From NCBI RefSeq assembly GCF_007830615.1, contig NZ_VLLI01000018.1:51760-115759 (forward strand): a stretch of 64,000 bases of DNA. Direction: 5' to 3'. A program made the position numbers and the translations under genes. Positions within the stretch are counted from its first letter, which is position 1. The number at the start of each line of letters is the position of its first letter. Positions 9,572 to 19,016 of the stretch are shown in pieces. Origin of the DNA: Mucilaginibacter frigoritolerans (GTDB lineage: Bacteria; Bacteroidota; Bacteroidia; Sphingobacteriales; Sphingobacteriaceae). The notes beneath the pieces are model-generated. The model did no database searches. It saw only the letters and a program-made list of their open reading frames with translations, and was not told the DNA's origin.

Positions 9572-9949
9572 ATGCTCAAAAAAACCATTGCTATATGTTT
9601 GCTTGTTACGCTGATCAGTTCCAACTTTTCGCGTTTCTTCATATATGCAGGTTTTGAGCTGAACCATAAATATATAGCCGAGAACTTTTGCATTAACAAG
9701 AGCCGCCCATGGATGCATTGCAATGGTCATTGTTATTTCATGAGAAAGATTAAAGAAGCTCAGGAAAACGAAAAAAAACAAGATCGGGCTAATCAGCAAA
9801 ACCATAATCAGGAAGCACTTCCGGCAATATTGCCTGTTTCATTACTGGCGTTTAAAGACATGGCACCGAAAGTAACTTATCCAAAATCAACTACTCCGGA
9901 GATAATTCACCGTTCTTACACTATTTTACTTCCACCAAAAGTCGTTTAA
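9572..9949 (+). CDS. Small membrane-anchored protein with C-x9-C-N-G-H-C motif (copy 1)
   Basis: This 125-residue protein has an N-terminal hydrophobic segment (residues 5-27), then NHKYIAENFCIN and the motif Cys40, His49, Cys50, His53, Cys54 (MHCNGHCYFMRKI), a charged helix (KEAQENEKKQ) and a low-complexity tail ending PPKVV. The clustered Cys and His look like a metal or redox site. Copy 2, 262 bp downstream, keeps all five positions at identical residue numbers. I cannot name the family with certainty; small proteins with a CNGxCY motif seem to occur near TonB-dependent receptors in Bacteroidota, and one follows here. Function unknown. Confidence 0.7.
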   Translation: MLKKTIAICLLVTLISSNFSRFFIYAGFELNHKYIAENFCINKSRPWMHCNGHCYFMRKIKEAQENEKKQDRANQQNHNQEALPAILPVSLLAFKDMAPKVTYPKSTTPEIIHRSYTILLPPKVV

Positions 9950-10211
9950 TCCCCCTCAGAAATATTGGAGATACTGTTTGCTATCTCAAATTTCTCAATT
10001 TTTAATTCAAAGCATTTAGCCTCATTTATACCAGGCTATAATTGCGCTAATTAATCATTACCAAACGAAAATATAATTACTATTTCAAAAGGCATTTATT
10101 GATGGCCTTAACAACTATATGCAATCTGATTTTTATCAGTTTGTGTAAGAATAAAATGAATTTCCAGGCCACAATGAAAAGGGTCAAAAATATTCTGAGA
10201 TAAATTAATAT

Positions 10212-10598
10212 ATGCTCAAACGACTTACCATATGGTTTCTGATCTTTGCAATTTTCATTGCGAATTTCGCCATGGTGTTTGTATATATGGGGTTCAAACT
10301 CAATCAACAATATATCGCTCAAAACCTTTGCATTAACCGGTTTAAACCAAGTATACACTGCAACGGACATTGCTATTTTATGCGAAAGATAAGGCAAGCG
10401 GAAGAAAATGAAAAAAAGCAGTCAACGAAAGGAAACTCAGGCCGGGTTGAAATATCTTTTTTCCAGGAGCCGTTTAGCATTTCATTCATAGAACCCATAA
10501 TATCAGATAAGGCTGCAACAAGCTTTCGGTTTTTTGTTTATAGGTATATCAGCCAATATTTAAATTCCATTTTCCGACCACCCAAGTCGCTGGTGTAA
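10212..10598 (+). CDS. Small membrane-anchored protein with C-x9-C-N-G-H-C motif (copy 2)
   Basis: This 128-residue paralogue of the preceding small protein has a hydrophobic N-terminus (residues 5-26), NQQYIAQNLCIN, Cys40, His49, Cys50, His53 and Cys54 in IHCNGHCYFMRKI, then RQAEENEKKQ. The first 70 residues align with copy 1 without gaps; the remainder diverges except for a PPK near the end. It lies 167 bp before the TonB-dependent receptor gene and reads the same way. Likely role: handling of a metal or a redox partner at the cell envelope, inferred from motif and context only. Confidence 0.7.
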   Translation: MLKRLTIWFLIFAIFIANFAMVFVYMGFKLNQQYIAQNLCINRFKPSIHCNGHCYFMRKIRQAEENEKKQSTKGNSGRVEISFFQEPFSISFIEPIISDKAATSFRFFVYRYISQYLNSIFRPPKSLV

Positions 10599-10661
10599 CC
10601 TGTATTGACGTTAAGCAGAATCTGCTGTACTCCCAATACCTGGCCATATACCGTTTTAAAA

Positions 10662-10681
10662 TCAACCAGTTAAATGGTTGA
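10662..10681. promoter_or_regulatory. 7-bp inverted repeat between small protein gene and TonB receptor gene
   Basis: TCAACCA (10662-10668), spacer GTTAAA, TGGTTGA (10675-10681) forms a perfect inverted repeat in the 167-bp gap. There is no T-run after it, so an intrinsic terminator is unlikely; an operator or mRNA stem is possible. Confidence 0.35.
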
Positions 10682-10765
10682 AATCCCACTATTGCTTAGA
10701 ATTAAAATAAGAGTAAGCATCCCTTATAACTTTAGGAAACTGCTGTTCTTATATGACAAATATAT

Positions 10766-13246
10766 ATGAAAACTCAATTACGATTTTTTAGTGCACTTTT
10801 TATTATATTGATTATATCCGCAGGCCAAACGGCTTTCGGAAAAACGACTATTAGAGACGGAAAAATCACAGGTAAGGTTACCGATAAAGTTACCGGACAA
10901 CCAATACCTGGTGTAACGATTACTATACCCGATCTAAAAATAGCAACCAGCACGGATACAAACGGCATATATGTGCTGAAGCGACTGCCAAAAGGCGAAT
11001 ACCTCATCCAGGTTAGCGCGATGGGTTACGCGAGTGAGACTAAAATAGTTGACCTGGGCAATACTTATTCAGTAGATTTTAAGCTATCTGCCTCCAATTA
11101 TGAACTTTCGGATGTAGTGGTAACGGCTTTGGGTAACACAACAACCAGAAAAAGGGCAACCATACCTATCACTATAGTTACCAATAAAATGATCAGGGAA
11201 GGTGTTGCCAATACAGCGATTGATTTAGTGTCCTCTCTGCCTGGTGTTAATGCAACAACAGAAGGATCAGGCACCAGTAAACCACAGATAAATGGCCTAG
11301 GGTTTGATCGGGTGTTGACCCTGATGGATGGTGTGCCACAGGAAGATTTTCAATGGGGAGATGATCATGGTATATTGATTGATCCTTATGCGGTACATGA
11401 TGCTGAAATTATCAGAGGGCCCGCTTCACTGCAATATGGAGCCAGTGCCGAAGCTGGTGTGATCAGTTTCAAATCAGCACCTTTACCTGATAATGGAACT
11501 GTTTTGGGAAGTATACTTACCGAATACCATACCAATAATGGTTACCTGGGTACCTCATTAAATTTGGCAGGCAACAACAATGGATTTGTATGGGGACTGC
11601 AGGCAAGTGGTGAAGAAGCGCACAGTTATTCAAACCCTAAAGACGGTTACGTATGGGGAACAGCATGGAACCAGGTAAACGCCAGGTTAGTACTCGGCAT
11701 AAACCGCACCTGGGGCTATTCGCGCCTAACCTTGAGCGCCTTGCACCGCAGGATAGAATTGCCCGATGGCAACCGCGACAGCACCGGACGTTTTATGTTC
11801 GACTCACCTCAAAACGGAAAGATTTACCCTACGCGGTCTGATTTCTTATCATATAACGCCAATATAGCCAGTGATAAAAGCTTAGGGGAATATCAGGCCT
11901 GGTGGCAAAACAGCATCAATGTAGGCAAAGGCCGCCTCGGGCTTGACCTTGGCTTTACCCGGAGTGTTCACCATGACATCGATACCGGAAGTGTTGGCTC
12001 TGGTAATTTACTGGTAAACGATATACCTTTCTCTTTCAAATACCAATTAGCGGGAGATAGTTCGCAATTGAAACTAACCACAGGCATCAACGGTCTTTAT
12101 GAATTTCAGCATAATGGCGCTGCACCGCCTGCGCCATATGTACCGGATTATGAAATACCCAACTACACCAACTTTGAAATAGGCAGTTATGTCATCGTTG
12201 AAAAGAATTATAAAAATTTGACGCTGAGCGGCGGTTTACGTTTTGACCGCACAAACTTTATAGGCGACCCAATGTCATTAAACGATGCTGGTAATATTGT
12301 TCCAACCGGGGCACCGGGATCTACAGTACAATTTATCGGGTTTAATAACACGTACAGTGGCTTATCAGGAAGTATTGGCGCATCGTATCAGTTGCTTGAT
12401 AATAATTATGTAAAGCTCAATATTTCAAAAAGCTACCGGGCTCCTGCAATTAATGAATTAACCAGCAACGGGCTGAATATTGGCTCAAACCTGGTGGAAG
12501 TTGGTAATATACACCTGAAAGCTGAACAAGGCTACCAGTTAGATTTAGCTTACGGCTATGATGGTAAAGATGTAAGTGTAGAAGCAGACGGTTTTTATAA
12601 CCATATCAACAACTTCATTTTTGCAGATCGGACAGACGCACTATCAGACGGATTTCCTATCTATCAATATCTTTCCACCAATACCGCGATAATTGAAGGT
12701 ATTTCCGGATTTTTGAATATACACCCCGCAACTGCTAAATGGCTGGAGTTAGATAATGGCTTCACCTACATCTATTCTCACATTCCAAATGCATCCGATT
12801 CAACACAGCATTTGCCTTATATACCAGCCCCTCACTTAAATTCTGAAATAAAGTTAAGGTTGAATGACAGGCACAATTCAATTTTAAAGGGAACTTATTT
12901 AAAATTCGGCTTACAACATGACTGGGCGCAAAACAATGTTTACAGCGCATTTTATACAGAACTCCCTTCTGCTCAATATACCCTATTCAATGCAGGCCTG
13001 GGTACCAATTTTGTTAACCCTAAAACAGGGCGAACCCTATGCTCCTTATATGTGAATTGTACTAACCTAACCAATGTGGCCTATGCTGACCACCTTAACC
13101 TGGCACAATACTTTCTGGCCTATAACGGCACACCCGCTACGGTAACCCGACAAAGCCAGGGGATTTACAACATGGGCAGAAATATCAGCTTTAAATTAAT
13201 TTTCCCCTTTGGCGGTAACACTAACAAAACTGTATCAGCAGAGTAA
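10766..13246 (+). CDS. TonB-dependent outer-membrane receptor with carboxypeptidase-like N-domain
   Basis: The protein has 826 residues. A signal peptide ends near AFGKTT, followed by a CarboxypepD_reg-like domain (about 30-115, ITGKVTDKVTGQPIPGVTI), a plug domain (about 125-240, with DGVPQEDFQWGDDHG and REIIRGPASLQYG-like sequence) and a beta barrel closing near RNISFKLIFPFG. It imports a ligand across the outer membrane using TonB energy. It is shorter than SusC proteins and has no SusD beside it, so a polysaccharide role is less likely despite the surrounding glycosidases. The Cys/His small proteins upstream favour a metal or metal-complex ligand, by inference. Confidence 0.88.
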   Translation: MKTQLRFFSALFIILIISAGQTAFGKTTIRDGKITGKVTDKVTGQPIPGVTITIPDLKIATSTDTNGIYVLKRLPKGEYLIQVSAMGYASETKIVDLGNTYSVDFKLSASNYELSDVVVTALGNTTTRKRATIPITIVTNKMIREGVANTAIDLVSSLPGVNATTEGSGTSKPQINGLGFDRVLTLMDGVPQEDFQWGDDHGILIDPYAVHDAEIIRGPASLQYGASAEAGVISFKSAPLPDNGTVLGSILTEYHTNNGYLGTSLNLAGNNNGFVWGLQASGEEAHSYSNPKDGYVWGTAWNQVNARLVLGINRTWGYSRLTLSALHRRIELPDGNRDSTGRFMFDSPQNGKIYPTRSDFLSYNANIASDKSLGEYQAWWQNSINVGKGRLGLDLGFTRSVHHDIDTGSVGSGNLLVNDIPFSFKYQLAGDSSQLKLTTGINGLYEFQHNGAAPPAPYVPDYEIPNYTNFEIGSYVIVEKNYKNLTLSGGLRFDRTNFIGDPMSLNDAGNIVPTGAPGSTVQFIGFNNTYSGLSGSIGASYQLLDNNYVKLNISKSYRAPAINELTSNGLNIGSNLVEVGNIHLKAEQGYQLDLAYGYDGKDVSVEADGFYNHINNFIFADRTDALSDGFPIYQYLSTNTAIIEGISGFLNIHPATAKWLELDNGFTYIYSHIPNASDSTQHLPYIPAPHLNSEIKLRLNDRHNSILKGTYLKFGLQHDWAQNNVYSAFYTELPSAQYTLFNAGLGTNFVNPKTGRTLCSLYVNCTNLTNVAYADHLNLAQYFLAYNGTPATVTRQSQGIYNMGRNISFKLIFPFGGNTNKTVSAE

Positions 13247-13286
13247 ATGGATATTAACAGCAATTAAAGATAAATTGCCTTAATAA

Positions 13287-13319
13287 GGGCCTTTTCCGGT
13301 CAATGAACGGAGAAGGCCC
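13287..13319. terminator. Hairpin between convergent TonB receptor and GH29 genes
   Basis: GGGCCTTTTCCG (13287-13298) pairs with CGGAGAAGGCCC (13308-13319) with one G-T wobble around a 9-nt loop. It lies 40 bp after the receptor stop and between convergent genes. There is no long T-run, so termination efficiency is uncertain. Confidence 0.55.
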
Positions 13320-13442
13320 ATAAGAGCTGAACAAGGGAAATGCAAAATCAGCGCATCTCCATAAGGGTAAAGTTTAACGCAGACAGGATACGCCTCTTTT
13401 TGTACGCTACAGTATTAATTTATGGAAAACCTTTTCATTGAA

Positions 13443-14855
13443 TTATCTTTTCTCATTGTATACCTCAAATTCAGCAATTGATGGCTGATGATCTGCACCA
13501 TCAATAGTGATCCGTGCTTTGGTGCCTTTTACCCCGTCAAAACGGTGTATCTTGATCCTGCTGGCATTATCTCCTTTAAAAACCATCTTCCATTGCCCAT
13601 TCTGGTAATACTCAAGTGTATAGCTTTTGATGTTTGACTTTTCTTCAGCAATCACTATCGCGTTAAATGATTCTTCCTTTTTGAAGTCTATCTCATACCA
13701 TGCTCCTTTATTAATAGTTGGATTAGATACCCACGATGAACCAAAATCATCATCATTGGCAAAATCCATAATTGCAGAGTCATCACTCCAGCTTGAATTT
13801 GCCTGTTGTTTTTTAGCAAGATTGTGTGATATAATAGGTGCTTCCATCTGTGGTAATTGCATTTTGCTACCATCATTATGCCATAACTCACCTATTTTCT
13901 TTAACGCCGCTAAAGCATTATCATCCATTAAACCATCACGGTTTGGTGCCACGTTTAATATAAAGTTGCAATTTTCCTTATTTAACGGGATCAGCGTTTC
14001 ATTCACCAGCTTTACCGGGTCTTTTACAGGAGTTGTTGGATGGCTGGTTTCCCAGAACCAGTTTTGCTGCAATGGTAAACAGGCAATAGATGGCAAACGG
14101 TTTTCTTTATTGGCTATACGCTGTCCTGCTCCCATTTCATAGGTTTTAATATCAGAATAGTATAATGCCTCCTGCGGATATTTAGCACCATTCAAATCCA
14201 TCAGCAGGCAATTTGGCTGTAAAGATTTCACCAGGTGATAGATTTCCTCGAATGGTATATCATCGTAGGAGATCCTTGACCATGGTGCATCCCAACCGTC
14301 AATAATCAAGGCCTCTATTGGACCATAATGGGTAAGCAGTTCTGTTAACTGCGCCTTTACCATTTTAATATGTTCAGGAGTGATACAGTTTGGCCTTAAA
14401 TGGTGATGGGTATCCAATATAGAATAATACAAAAATACTTTTAAGCCGTTTTTGCGAAAAGCATCAGTATACTCTTTAACCACATCTCTTTTTAATGGGC
14501 TATTCATTACATTATAATCCGTTGTTTTGGTATCCCAAATACAAAAACCACTGTGATGCTTGGTGGTGATACAGCCATAGCTCATATTAGCTGATTTAGC
14601 TGCTTTTGCCCATTGATCGCAATTTAACTTTGTAGGGTTAAAGGCAGAAGCAGGCATTTCCGGATCGGGCCAGTCCTGATTAGCATACGTTGGGATATTA
14701 AAATGGATAAACATTCCAAAACGCAGGTCAACAAATTCCTGCTGTAATTCTGATAATGGCTTTACCGGGGTATTGTCTTTCTGCGCCTTCAGCATTGAAG
14801 GAAAAATGCTCAAAAGTAACAGACTTAGCGTTGCAATTTTTTTTATTGTACTCAT
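13443..14855 (-). CDS. Glycoside hydrolase family 29 alpha-L-fucosidase with C-terminal discoidin-like domain
   Basis: The protein has 470 residues with a signal peptide ending near MLKAQ. The GH29 barrel shows FVDLRFGMFIHF, CITTKHHSGFCIWDT and a likely nucleophile Asp186 in LIIDGWD. It ends with FILNVAPNRDG, a common close of the barrel, and a C-terminal F5/8 type C-like carbohydrate-binding domain (about 335-470). GH29 enzymes are retaining and release alpha-1,3/1,4/1,6- or 1,2-fucose, complementing the inverting GH95 enzyme. It follows the GH92 gene by 19 bp and is almost certainly co-transcribed with it. Confidence 0.93.
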   Translation of the reverse strand: MSTIKKIATLSLLLLSIFPSMLKAQKDNTPVKPLSELQQEFVDLRFGMFIHFNIPTYANQDWPDPEMPASAFNPTKLNCDQWAKAAKSANMSYGCITTKHHSGFCIWDTKTTDYNVMNSPLKRDVVKEYTDAFRKNGLKVFLYYSILDTHHHLRPNCITPEHIKMVKAQLTELLTHYGPIEALIIDGWDAPWSRISYDDIPFEEIYHLVKSLQPNCLLMDLNGAKYPQEALYYSDIKTYEMGAGQRIANKENRLPSIACLPLQQNWFWETSHPTTPVKDPVKLVNETLIPLNKENCNFILNVAPNRDGLMDDNALAALKKIGELWHNDGSKMQLPQMEAPIISHNLAKKQQANSSWSDDSAIMDFANDDDFGSSWVSNPTINKGAWYEIDFKKEESFNAIVIAEEKSNIKSYTLEYYQNGQWKMVFKGDNASRIKIHRFDGVKGTKARITIDGADHQPSIAEFEVYNEKR

Positions 14856-14874
14856 TGTTATTGTATGTTTCTAT

Positions 14875-17175
14875 CTAATTTTTATAGCCCCATAAAGGTG
14901 GTTGATCTTCGGCTTTTGTCCCCCATGATTTGTTGGGCTTAGCTCCCATAGTAAATTCCAGGTTGCTGCCATTCATAATATCATCCTGAGTAATATAGGT
15001 TTTATTATAAAGCTTACCATTCAGTTTTACCGATTGGATGTAAATATTTTGTTTGCCAATATTTTTAACACTCATGCTGAATATTTTATCATTTGATAAA
15101 GTCATTGATGCACTCTTTAATATCGGTGAACCAATGGCGTATATTCCATTGGCCGGGTTTACCGGGTAAAAGCCCATCGAACTAAAAATGTACCATGCCG
15201 ACATTTGCCCGCAATCTTCATTACCTGCATAGCCAGATGAGGAGTTGTTATACAGTTCATTCAACACTTTTGATACATAATACTGGGTTTTCCAGGGTTG
15301 GCCTGCATAATCATACAGGTAGGCAATATGATGGCTTGGCTCATTACCATGTGCGTACTGCCCTATAAAGCCCGAGGCATTGCCATTAATATCTCCGGGT
15401 TTGTTAGCCAGTGTGAAAAAAGTATCCAGTTTGGCTGTGAATGACCTATCACCACCCATAAGCTTAATCAGATCAGGTATATTTTGCGGCACATACCATG
15501 AATATTGCCAGGCGTTTGCTTCGGTATAAGGACTGCCACCGTTGCCACCATAGCTAAGCGGATCAAATGGGGTTAACCAGTTACCATCCTTGTTCCTGGC
15601 CTGGAAAAATCCAGTTTTAGCATTATACAGGTTTTTGTAAAACGCTGATCGTTTTATAAAACGTTCGTAATCGGCGGTTTTACCCAGCTTTTTGGCTAGT
15701 TGAGCAACGCACCAATCGTCATAAGCCATTTCAACAGTAATGGATACGGATTGTGATTCAATATCTTCAGGTATATACCCGTATTTTTCCCAGGCTGTAA
15801 ATGGCGAACCCGGATGGTCTGTAGTAGATGATGCCTTTACCGCTTGGTATGCTTTTTCGACGTCAATACCCGGGATGCCTTTTAATATAGCATCGGTTAT
15901 AACGGGAATGGCGTGATTACCGATCATACAGTAATTTTCATCGCCCCAAAGCTGCCATATGGGCAAATAGCCATAGGTTTCATATTGCCTGATCATGGTA
16001 TTGATAAAACCTGCCGTTTTTTCGGGCTGGATTAAGGTATACAAGGGGTGCGCCGCACGGTAAGTATCCCATAACGAAAAGGTTGAATACTGAACCTTAT
16101 CCGGTGCGTTACGGATGGTCATATCCGTGGCCTGATAATCACCGTTTATGTCGGCTATATTGTTGGGCTGGGTAAACGCATGGTACAGGCCAGTGTAGAA
16201 TATTTCTTTTTGTTCTTGTGTCCCCTCTATAATGATCTTGCTAAGTTCTTTCTCCCATTCATCAGCGTTTTGACTGCTTATTTTGTCAAAATCCCAACCA
16301 GGAATTTCTGCCATCATATTCTGTTTTGCATTTTCAATGCTTACTGATGATAAGGCTACCTTTACCGTTACCTGTTCATGATCTGTGGTGCTAAAATTCA
16401 AAGCTGCTTTTAAAGCAGTGCCGTTCAGCAGGGTAGTTGCATATGGTTTTTGTTTACCATTGGCCATTACAACGCTGTCAAATGGCTTGGAGAACTCTGC
16501 ATGAAAGTAAACCTTACGCAGCCTTGCCCAACCCGTAATAATGCGATAACCTTCAATAGTATGATTATTGATAACCTTTATTTCACCTGCAATGATTCTG
16601 CACTCCCAGTAACCACGCTTTTTGTCCAGTGAATGATCCATGTCTATCACAATATGTGATTGCGTACTTGCCGGGAAGGTATAACGGTGCATGCCTGTAT
16701 GTGATGCTGAGGTCAGCTCTGCGTTGATGCCATAATCTTGCAGCATTACCTGGTAATACCCCGGCCGTGCAGTTTCCTGCCCGTGCGAGAATGCAGAACG
16801 GTACCCGCTGCGGCTAATTTTAGCATTTCCTGGGTTAAGTTTTACCTCACCTGTGGTTGGCATTAATAATACATCAAACAAATCGGCAACCCCTGTACCA
16901 CTTAAATGGGTATGGCTAAACCCTACAATAGTTTTATCATTATAATCATAGCCTGATGCCGGATCATCAGGAGCATCGCGTGTATCCGGACTTAACTGTA
17001 CAAAGGCAAATGGCGTGGTTGGCCCGGGGAAATTACTGCCCGACAGACTGGTTGTATCTACCGCGCTTGTTCCTATAAAGGGTTTGACATAATTAACCAG
17101 TTTAACAGGCGGTATACTTTGCGCAGATACTCCCTGCCACAATAGAAAAAAAGGAATTACCAGTATTCTGTTCAT
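14875..17175 (-). CDS. Glycoside hydrolase family 92 alpha-mannosidase, secreted
   Basis: This 766-residue exported enzyme has a short signal peptide ending at GVSAQ. GH92 hallmarks: YVKPFIGTS, GSNFPGPTTPFAFVQLSP, the calcium and substrate segment GFSHTHLSGTG, GNEPSHHIAYLYDYAG and NEDCGQMSAWY near the C-terminus. GH92 enzymes are calcium-dependent inverting exo-alpha-mannosidases that act on N-glycan mannose branches (1,2-, 1,3- or other linkages). It is first in a two-gene unit with the GH29 fucosidase. Together they suggest use of fucosylated high-mannose or complex N-glycans. Confidence 0.94.
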   Translation of the reverse strand: MNRILVIPFFLLWQGVSAQSIPPVKLVNYVKPFIGTSAVDTTSLSGSNFPGPTTPFAFVQLSPDTRDAPDDPASGYDYNDKTIVGFSHTHLSGTGVADLFDVLLMPTTGEVKLNPGNAKISRSGYRSAFSHGQETARPGYYQVMLQDYGINAELTSASHTGMHRYTFPASTQSHIVIDMDHSLDKKRGYWECRIIAGEIKVINNHTIEGYRIITGWARLRKVYFHAEFSKPFDSVVMANGKQKPYATTLLNGTALKAALNFSTTDHEQVTVKVALSSVSIENAKQNMMAEIPGWDFDKISSQNADEWEKELSKIIIEGTQEQKEIFYTGLYHAFTQPNNIADINGDYQATDMTIRNAPDKVQYSTFSLWDTYRAAHPLYTLIQPEKTAGFINTMIRQYETYGYLPIWQLWGDENYCMIGNHAIPVITDAILKGIPGIDVEKAYQAVKASSTTDHPGSPFTAWEKYGYIPEDIESQSVSITVEMAYDDWCVAQLAKKLGKTADYERFIKRSAFYKNLYNAKTGFFQARNKDGNWLTPFDPLSYGGNGGSPYTEANAWQYSWYVPQNIPDLIKLMGGDRSFTAKLDTFFTLANKPGDINGNASGFIGQYAHGNEPSHHIAYLYDYAGQPWKTQYYVSKVLNELYNNSSSGYAGNEDCGQMSAWYIFSSMGFYPVNPANGIYAIGSPILKSASMTLSNDKIFSMSVKNIGKQNIYIQSVKLNGKLYNKTYITQDDIMNGSNLEFTMGAKPNKSWGTKAEDQPPLWGYKN

Positions 17176-17190
17176 TGATATATAATAAAC

Positions 17191-17702
17191 TTATTGATTT
17201 TTTAATAATTCCGCTAATTTCTTATTAAGAGATTCACCAACCAAATCATTGTTGCTATTATTTGCAATAATCTTCCCGTCCAGGTCAATAAAAAAAGGGG
17301 GACGCCCTTAATGTTTTTCAGCGGTAAATAAATCTAACTGGTCGCCAAGATCGCTAATGCATTTACAATAGTCATCCAGCATCCGGTTTAGTGTGGCAAT
17401 AATAAATTGATCTTTAATCTTAAGGTTTTTGTGAGCTGATTATAGACAACATAGTGTACAGTGAAATACCCTCTCTTCGTGGTGGTTAATGCAGATTTTA
17501 ACATTGTAGTACCATCAACTTTCTTATAATGTATGAAAATATTTGCGCTCAAGGAATCCTTAATCAATGAAAGATCTGTTACATATTTATTACAGTTTTT
17601 CGTAAAGTTTGACAAAAAATCTTACGAAACTAAAATTTTGATGATATAGCCTCTGCATTTTGTAAGGGTGAAAATTATCGCCAGGGCAGCAAAGAATAGC
17701 AT
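17191..17702 (-). pseudogene. Decayed thioredoxin-fold (TlpA/AhpC-TSA-like) gene
   Basis: On the minus strand a C-terminal thioredoxin-like tail is readable: PFFIDLDGKIIANNSNNDLV down to a TAA at 17191-17193, preceded one frame over by KNIKGVP. The shift falls in a C5T7 run near 17300. Upstream pieces read DDYCKCISDLGDQLDLF and, in another frame, a stretch of about 75 residues (17388-17615). A possible start is the ATG at 17702 followed by a hydrophobic leader interrupted by a TAA. At least two frameshifts and one stop are needed to join the parts, and 512 bp is far shorter than an intact family member. Only the C-terminal assignment is firm. Confidence 0.5.
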
Positions 17703-17722
17703 TTAATGCTCAAAATGGACCA

Positions 17723-17758
17723 TTTTTATTAAAAAAAAGCCCCGCAGACATGCGGGGC
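17723..17758 (-). terminator. Intrinsic terminator of tRNA-Asn
   Basis: GCCCCGCA (17739-17746), loop GACA, TGCGGGGC (17751-17758). Read on the minus strand, the perfect 8-bp stem is followed by eight T residues and an AT-rich stretch. It starts 5 nt past the 3' end of the tRNA. Confidence 0.9.
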
Positions 17759-17763
17759 TTTTG

Positions 17764-17837
17764 CTCCTGAGGCTGGGCTCGAACCAGCGACCCTCTGATT
17801 AACAGTCAGATGCTCTAACCGGCTGAGCTACTCAGGA
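17764..17837 (-). tRNA. tRNA-Asn (anticodon GTT)
   Basis: The minus strand gives TCCTGAG (acceptor), TAGCTCAGCCGGTTAGAGC (D arm), an anticodon arm with loop CTGTTAA (anticodon GTT), GGTTCGAGCC (T arm) and CTCAGGA plus discriminator G. All four stems pair. CCA is not encoded. No duplicated 3' end that would mark an integrated element is visible nearby. Confidence 0.97.
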
Positions 17838-18094
17838 ATCATTTTCCGGTTTGGAGTTTGCAAAAGTATAATTTCTACGTTAATTTCACAACCCAAATTG
17901 AAAAAAAATGTATTTTTTTTCAATAGCATAAACAGACAAGTACCGAATGAAAAAACTAAGCATTGATTAACAGGCAGATAACCGTTATCCAGCCACCATA
18001 ATTAATTAAATAATTTTGATGTTTTTTTTCAAAAAGCATGTTTTACGGGGTAATTTCACAATATTTGCGACAAAAAAACACAAGATAACCCGGA

Positions 18095-19009
18095 ATGAGT
18101 TTATTAGTTATTGGCACCGTTGCGTTCGACGCTATTGAAACACCCTTTGGTAAAACAGATAAAATTGTTGGCGGCGCTGCCACTTATGCAAGTTTAGCTG
18201 CAGCTTACTTTTATGATAAAGTGAAAATTGTAGCCGTAGTAGGCGACGATTTTCCGCAAAGCGAGATTAAAGATTTAAATAATCATCATATCAATACTGA
18301 AGGGCTTCAAATAAAAGCAGGCGAAAAATCATTCTTCTGGTCGGGCAAATATCATAACGATATGAACAGCCGGGATACATTGATAACTGAGTTGAATGTA
18401 TTGGCCGATTTTGATCCTATTATCCCATCATCATACCAAGATTGCGAATATTTGATGCTGGGAAACTTAACCCCGCAGGTTCAGCAAACGGTTATTAAAC
18501 GTCTAACTAATCGCCCGAAACTAATTGTAATGGACACCATGAATTTCTGGATGGATATTGCACTTAATGATCTTTTGGAAACCATTAAAATGGTGGATGT
18601 ATTAACTATTAACGATGCTGAGGCCCGCCAGTTATCAGGCGAATATTCATTGGTAAAAGCTGCCCGTAAAATTTTAACCATGGGTCCTAAATACCTTATT
18701 ATTAAAAAGGGCGAGCATGGTGCGTTGTTATTTCATGAAGATAAAATATTTTCGGCACCAGCACTTCCGCTGGCTGAGGTGTTTGACCCAACCGGAGCCG
18801 GCGATACTTTTGCAGGTGGCTTTATAGGCTATATGGCCAAAGTAGGCACCGTTAACTTCAATAACATGAAGAATGCTATCATCTTAGGGTCGGCCCTGGC
18901 TTCATTCTGCGTTGAGAAATTCGGAACAGAAAAAATCAAAAACCTAACTAAAGAAGAGATTGCTGCCAGGGTTGATGAATTTGTACACCTATCAAAATTT
19001 GAGATATAA
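18095..19009 (+). CDS. PfkB family sugar/nucleoside kinase
   Basis: This 304-residue ribokinase-fold enzyme shows the N-terminal PfkB glycine region (VGGAATYASLAAAYF, VAVVGDDFP) and the C-terminal DPTGAGDTFAGGF, which supplies the anion hole and catalytic Asp. Members phosphorylate ribose, fructose, adenosine or related substrates with ATP. No neighbouring pathway gene identifies the substrate. An AATATTTG box at 18060-18067, one base off the -7 consensus, gives a leader of about 20 nt before the ATG. Confidence 0.88.
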   Translation: MSLLVIGTVAFDAIETPFGKTDKIVGGAATYASLAAAYFYDKVKIVAVVGDDFPQSEIKDLNNHHINTEGLQIKAGEKSFFWSGKYHNDMNSRDTLITELNVLADFDPIIPSSYQDCEYLMLGNLTPQVQQTVIKRLTNRPKLIVMDTMNFWMDIALNDLLETIKMVDVLTINDAEARQLSGEYSLVKAARKILTMGPKYLIIKKGEHGALLFHEDKIFSAPALPLAEVFDPTGAGDTFAGGFIGYMAKVGTVNFNNMKNAIILGSALASFCVEKFGTEKIKNLTKEEIAARVDEFVHLSKFEI

Positions 19010-19016
19010 TTTTTGA

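Noticed and set aside
10766..13246. Calling the receptor a SusC-type polysaccharide importer
   Set aside because: It is 826 residues long, has no adjacent SusD and is preceded by Cys/His small proteins.
13627..14142. 171-residue frame antisense to the GH29 gene
   Set aside because: Fully inside the GH29 gene, which is complete; no independent evidence.
17764..17837. tRNA-Asn as attachment site of an integrated element
   Set aside because: No integrase gene and no repeat of the tRNA 3' end were seen in the window.
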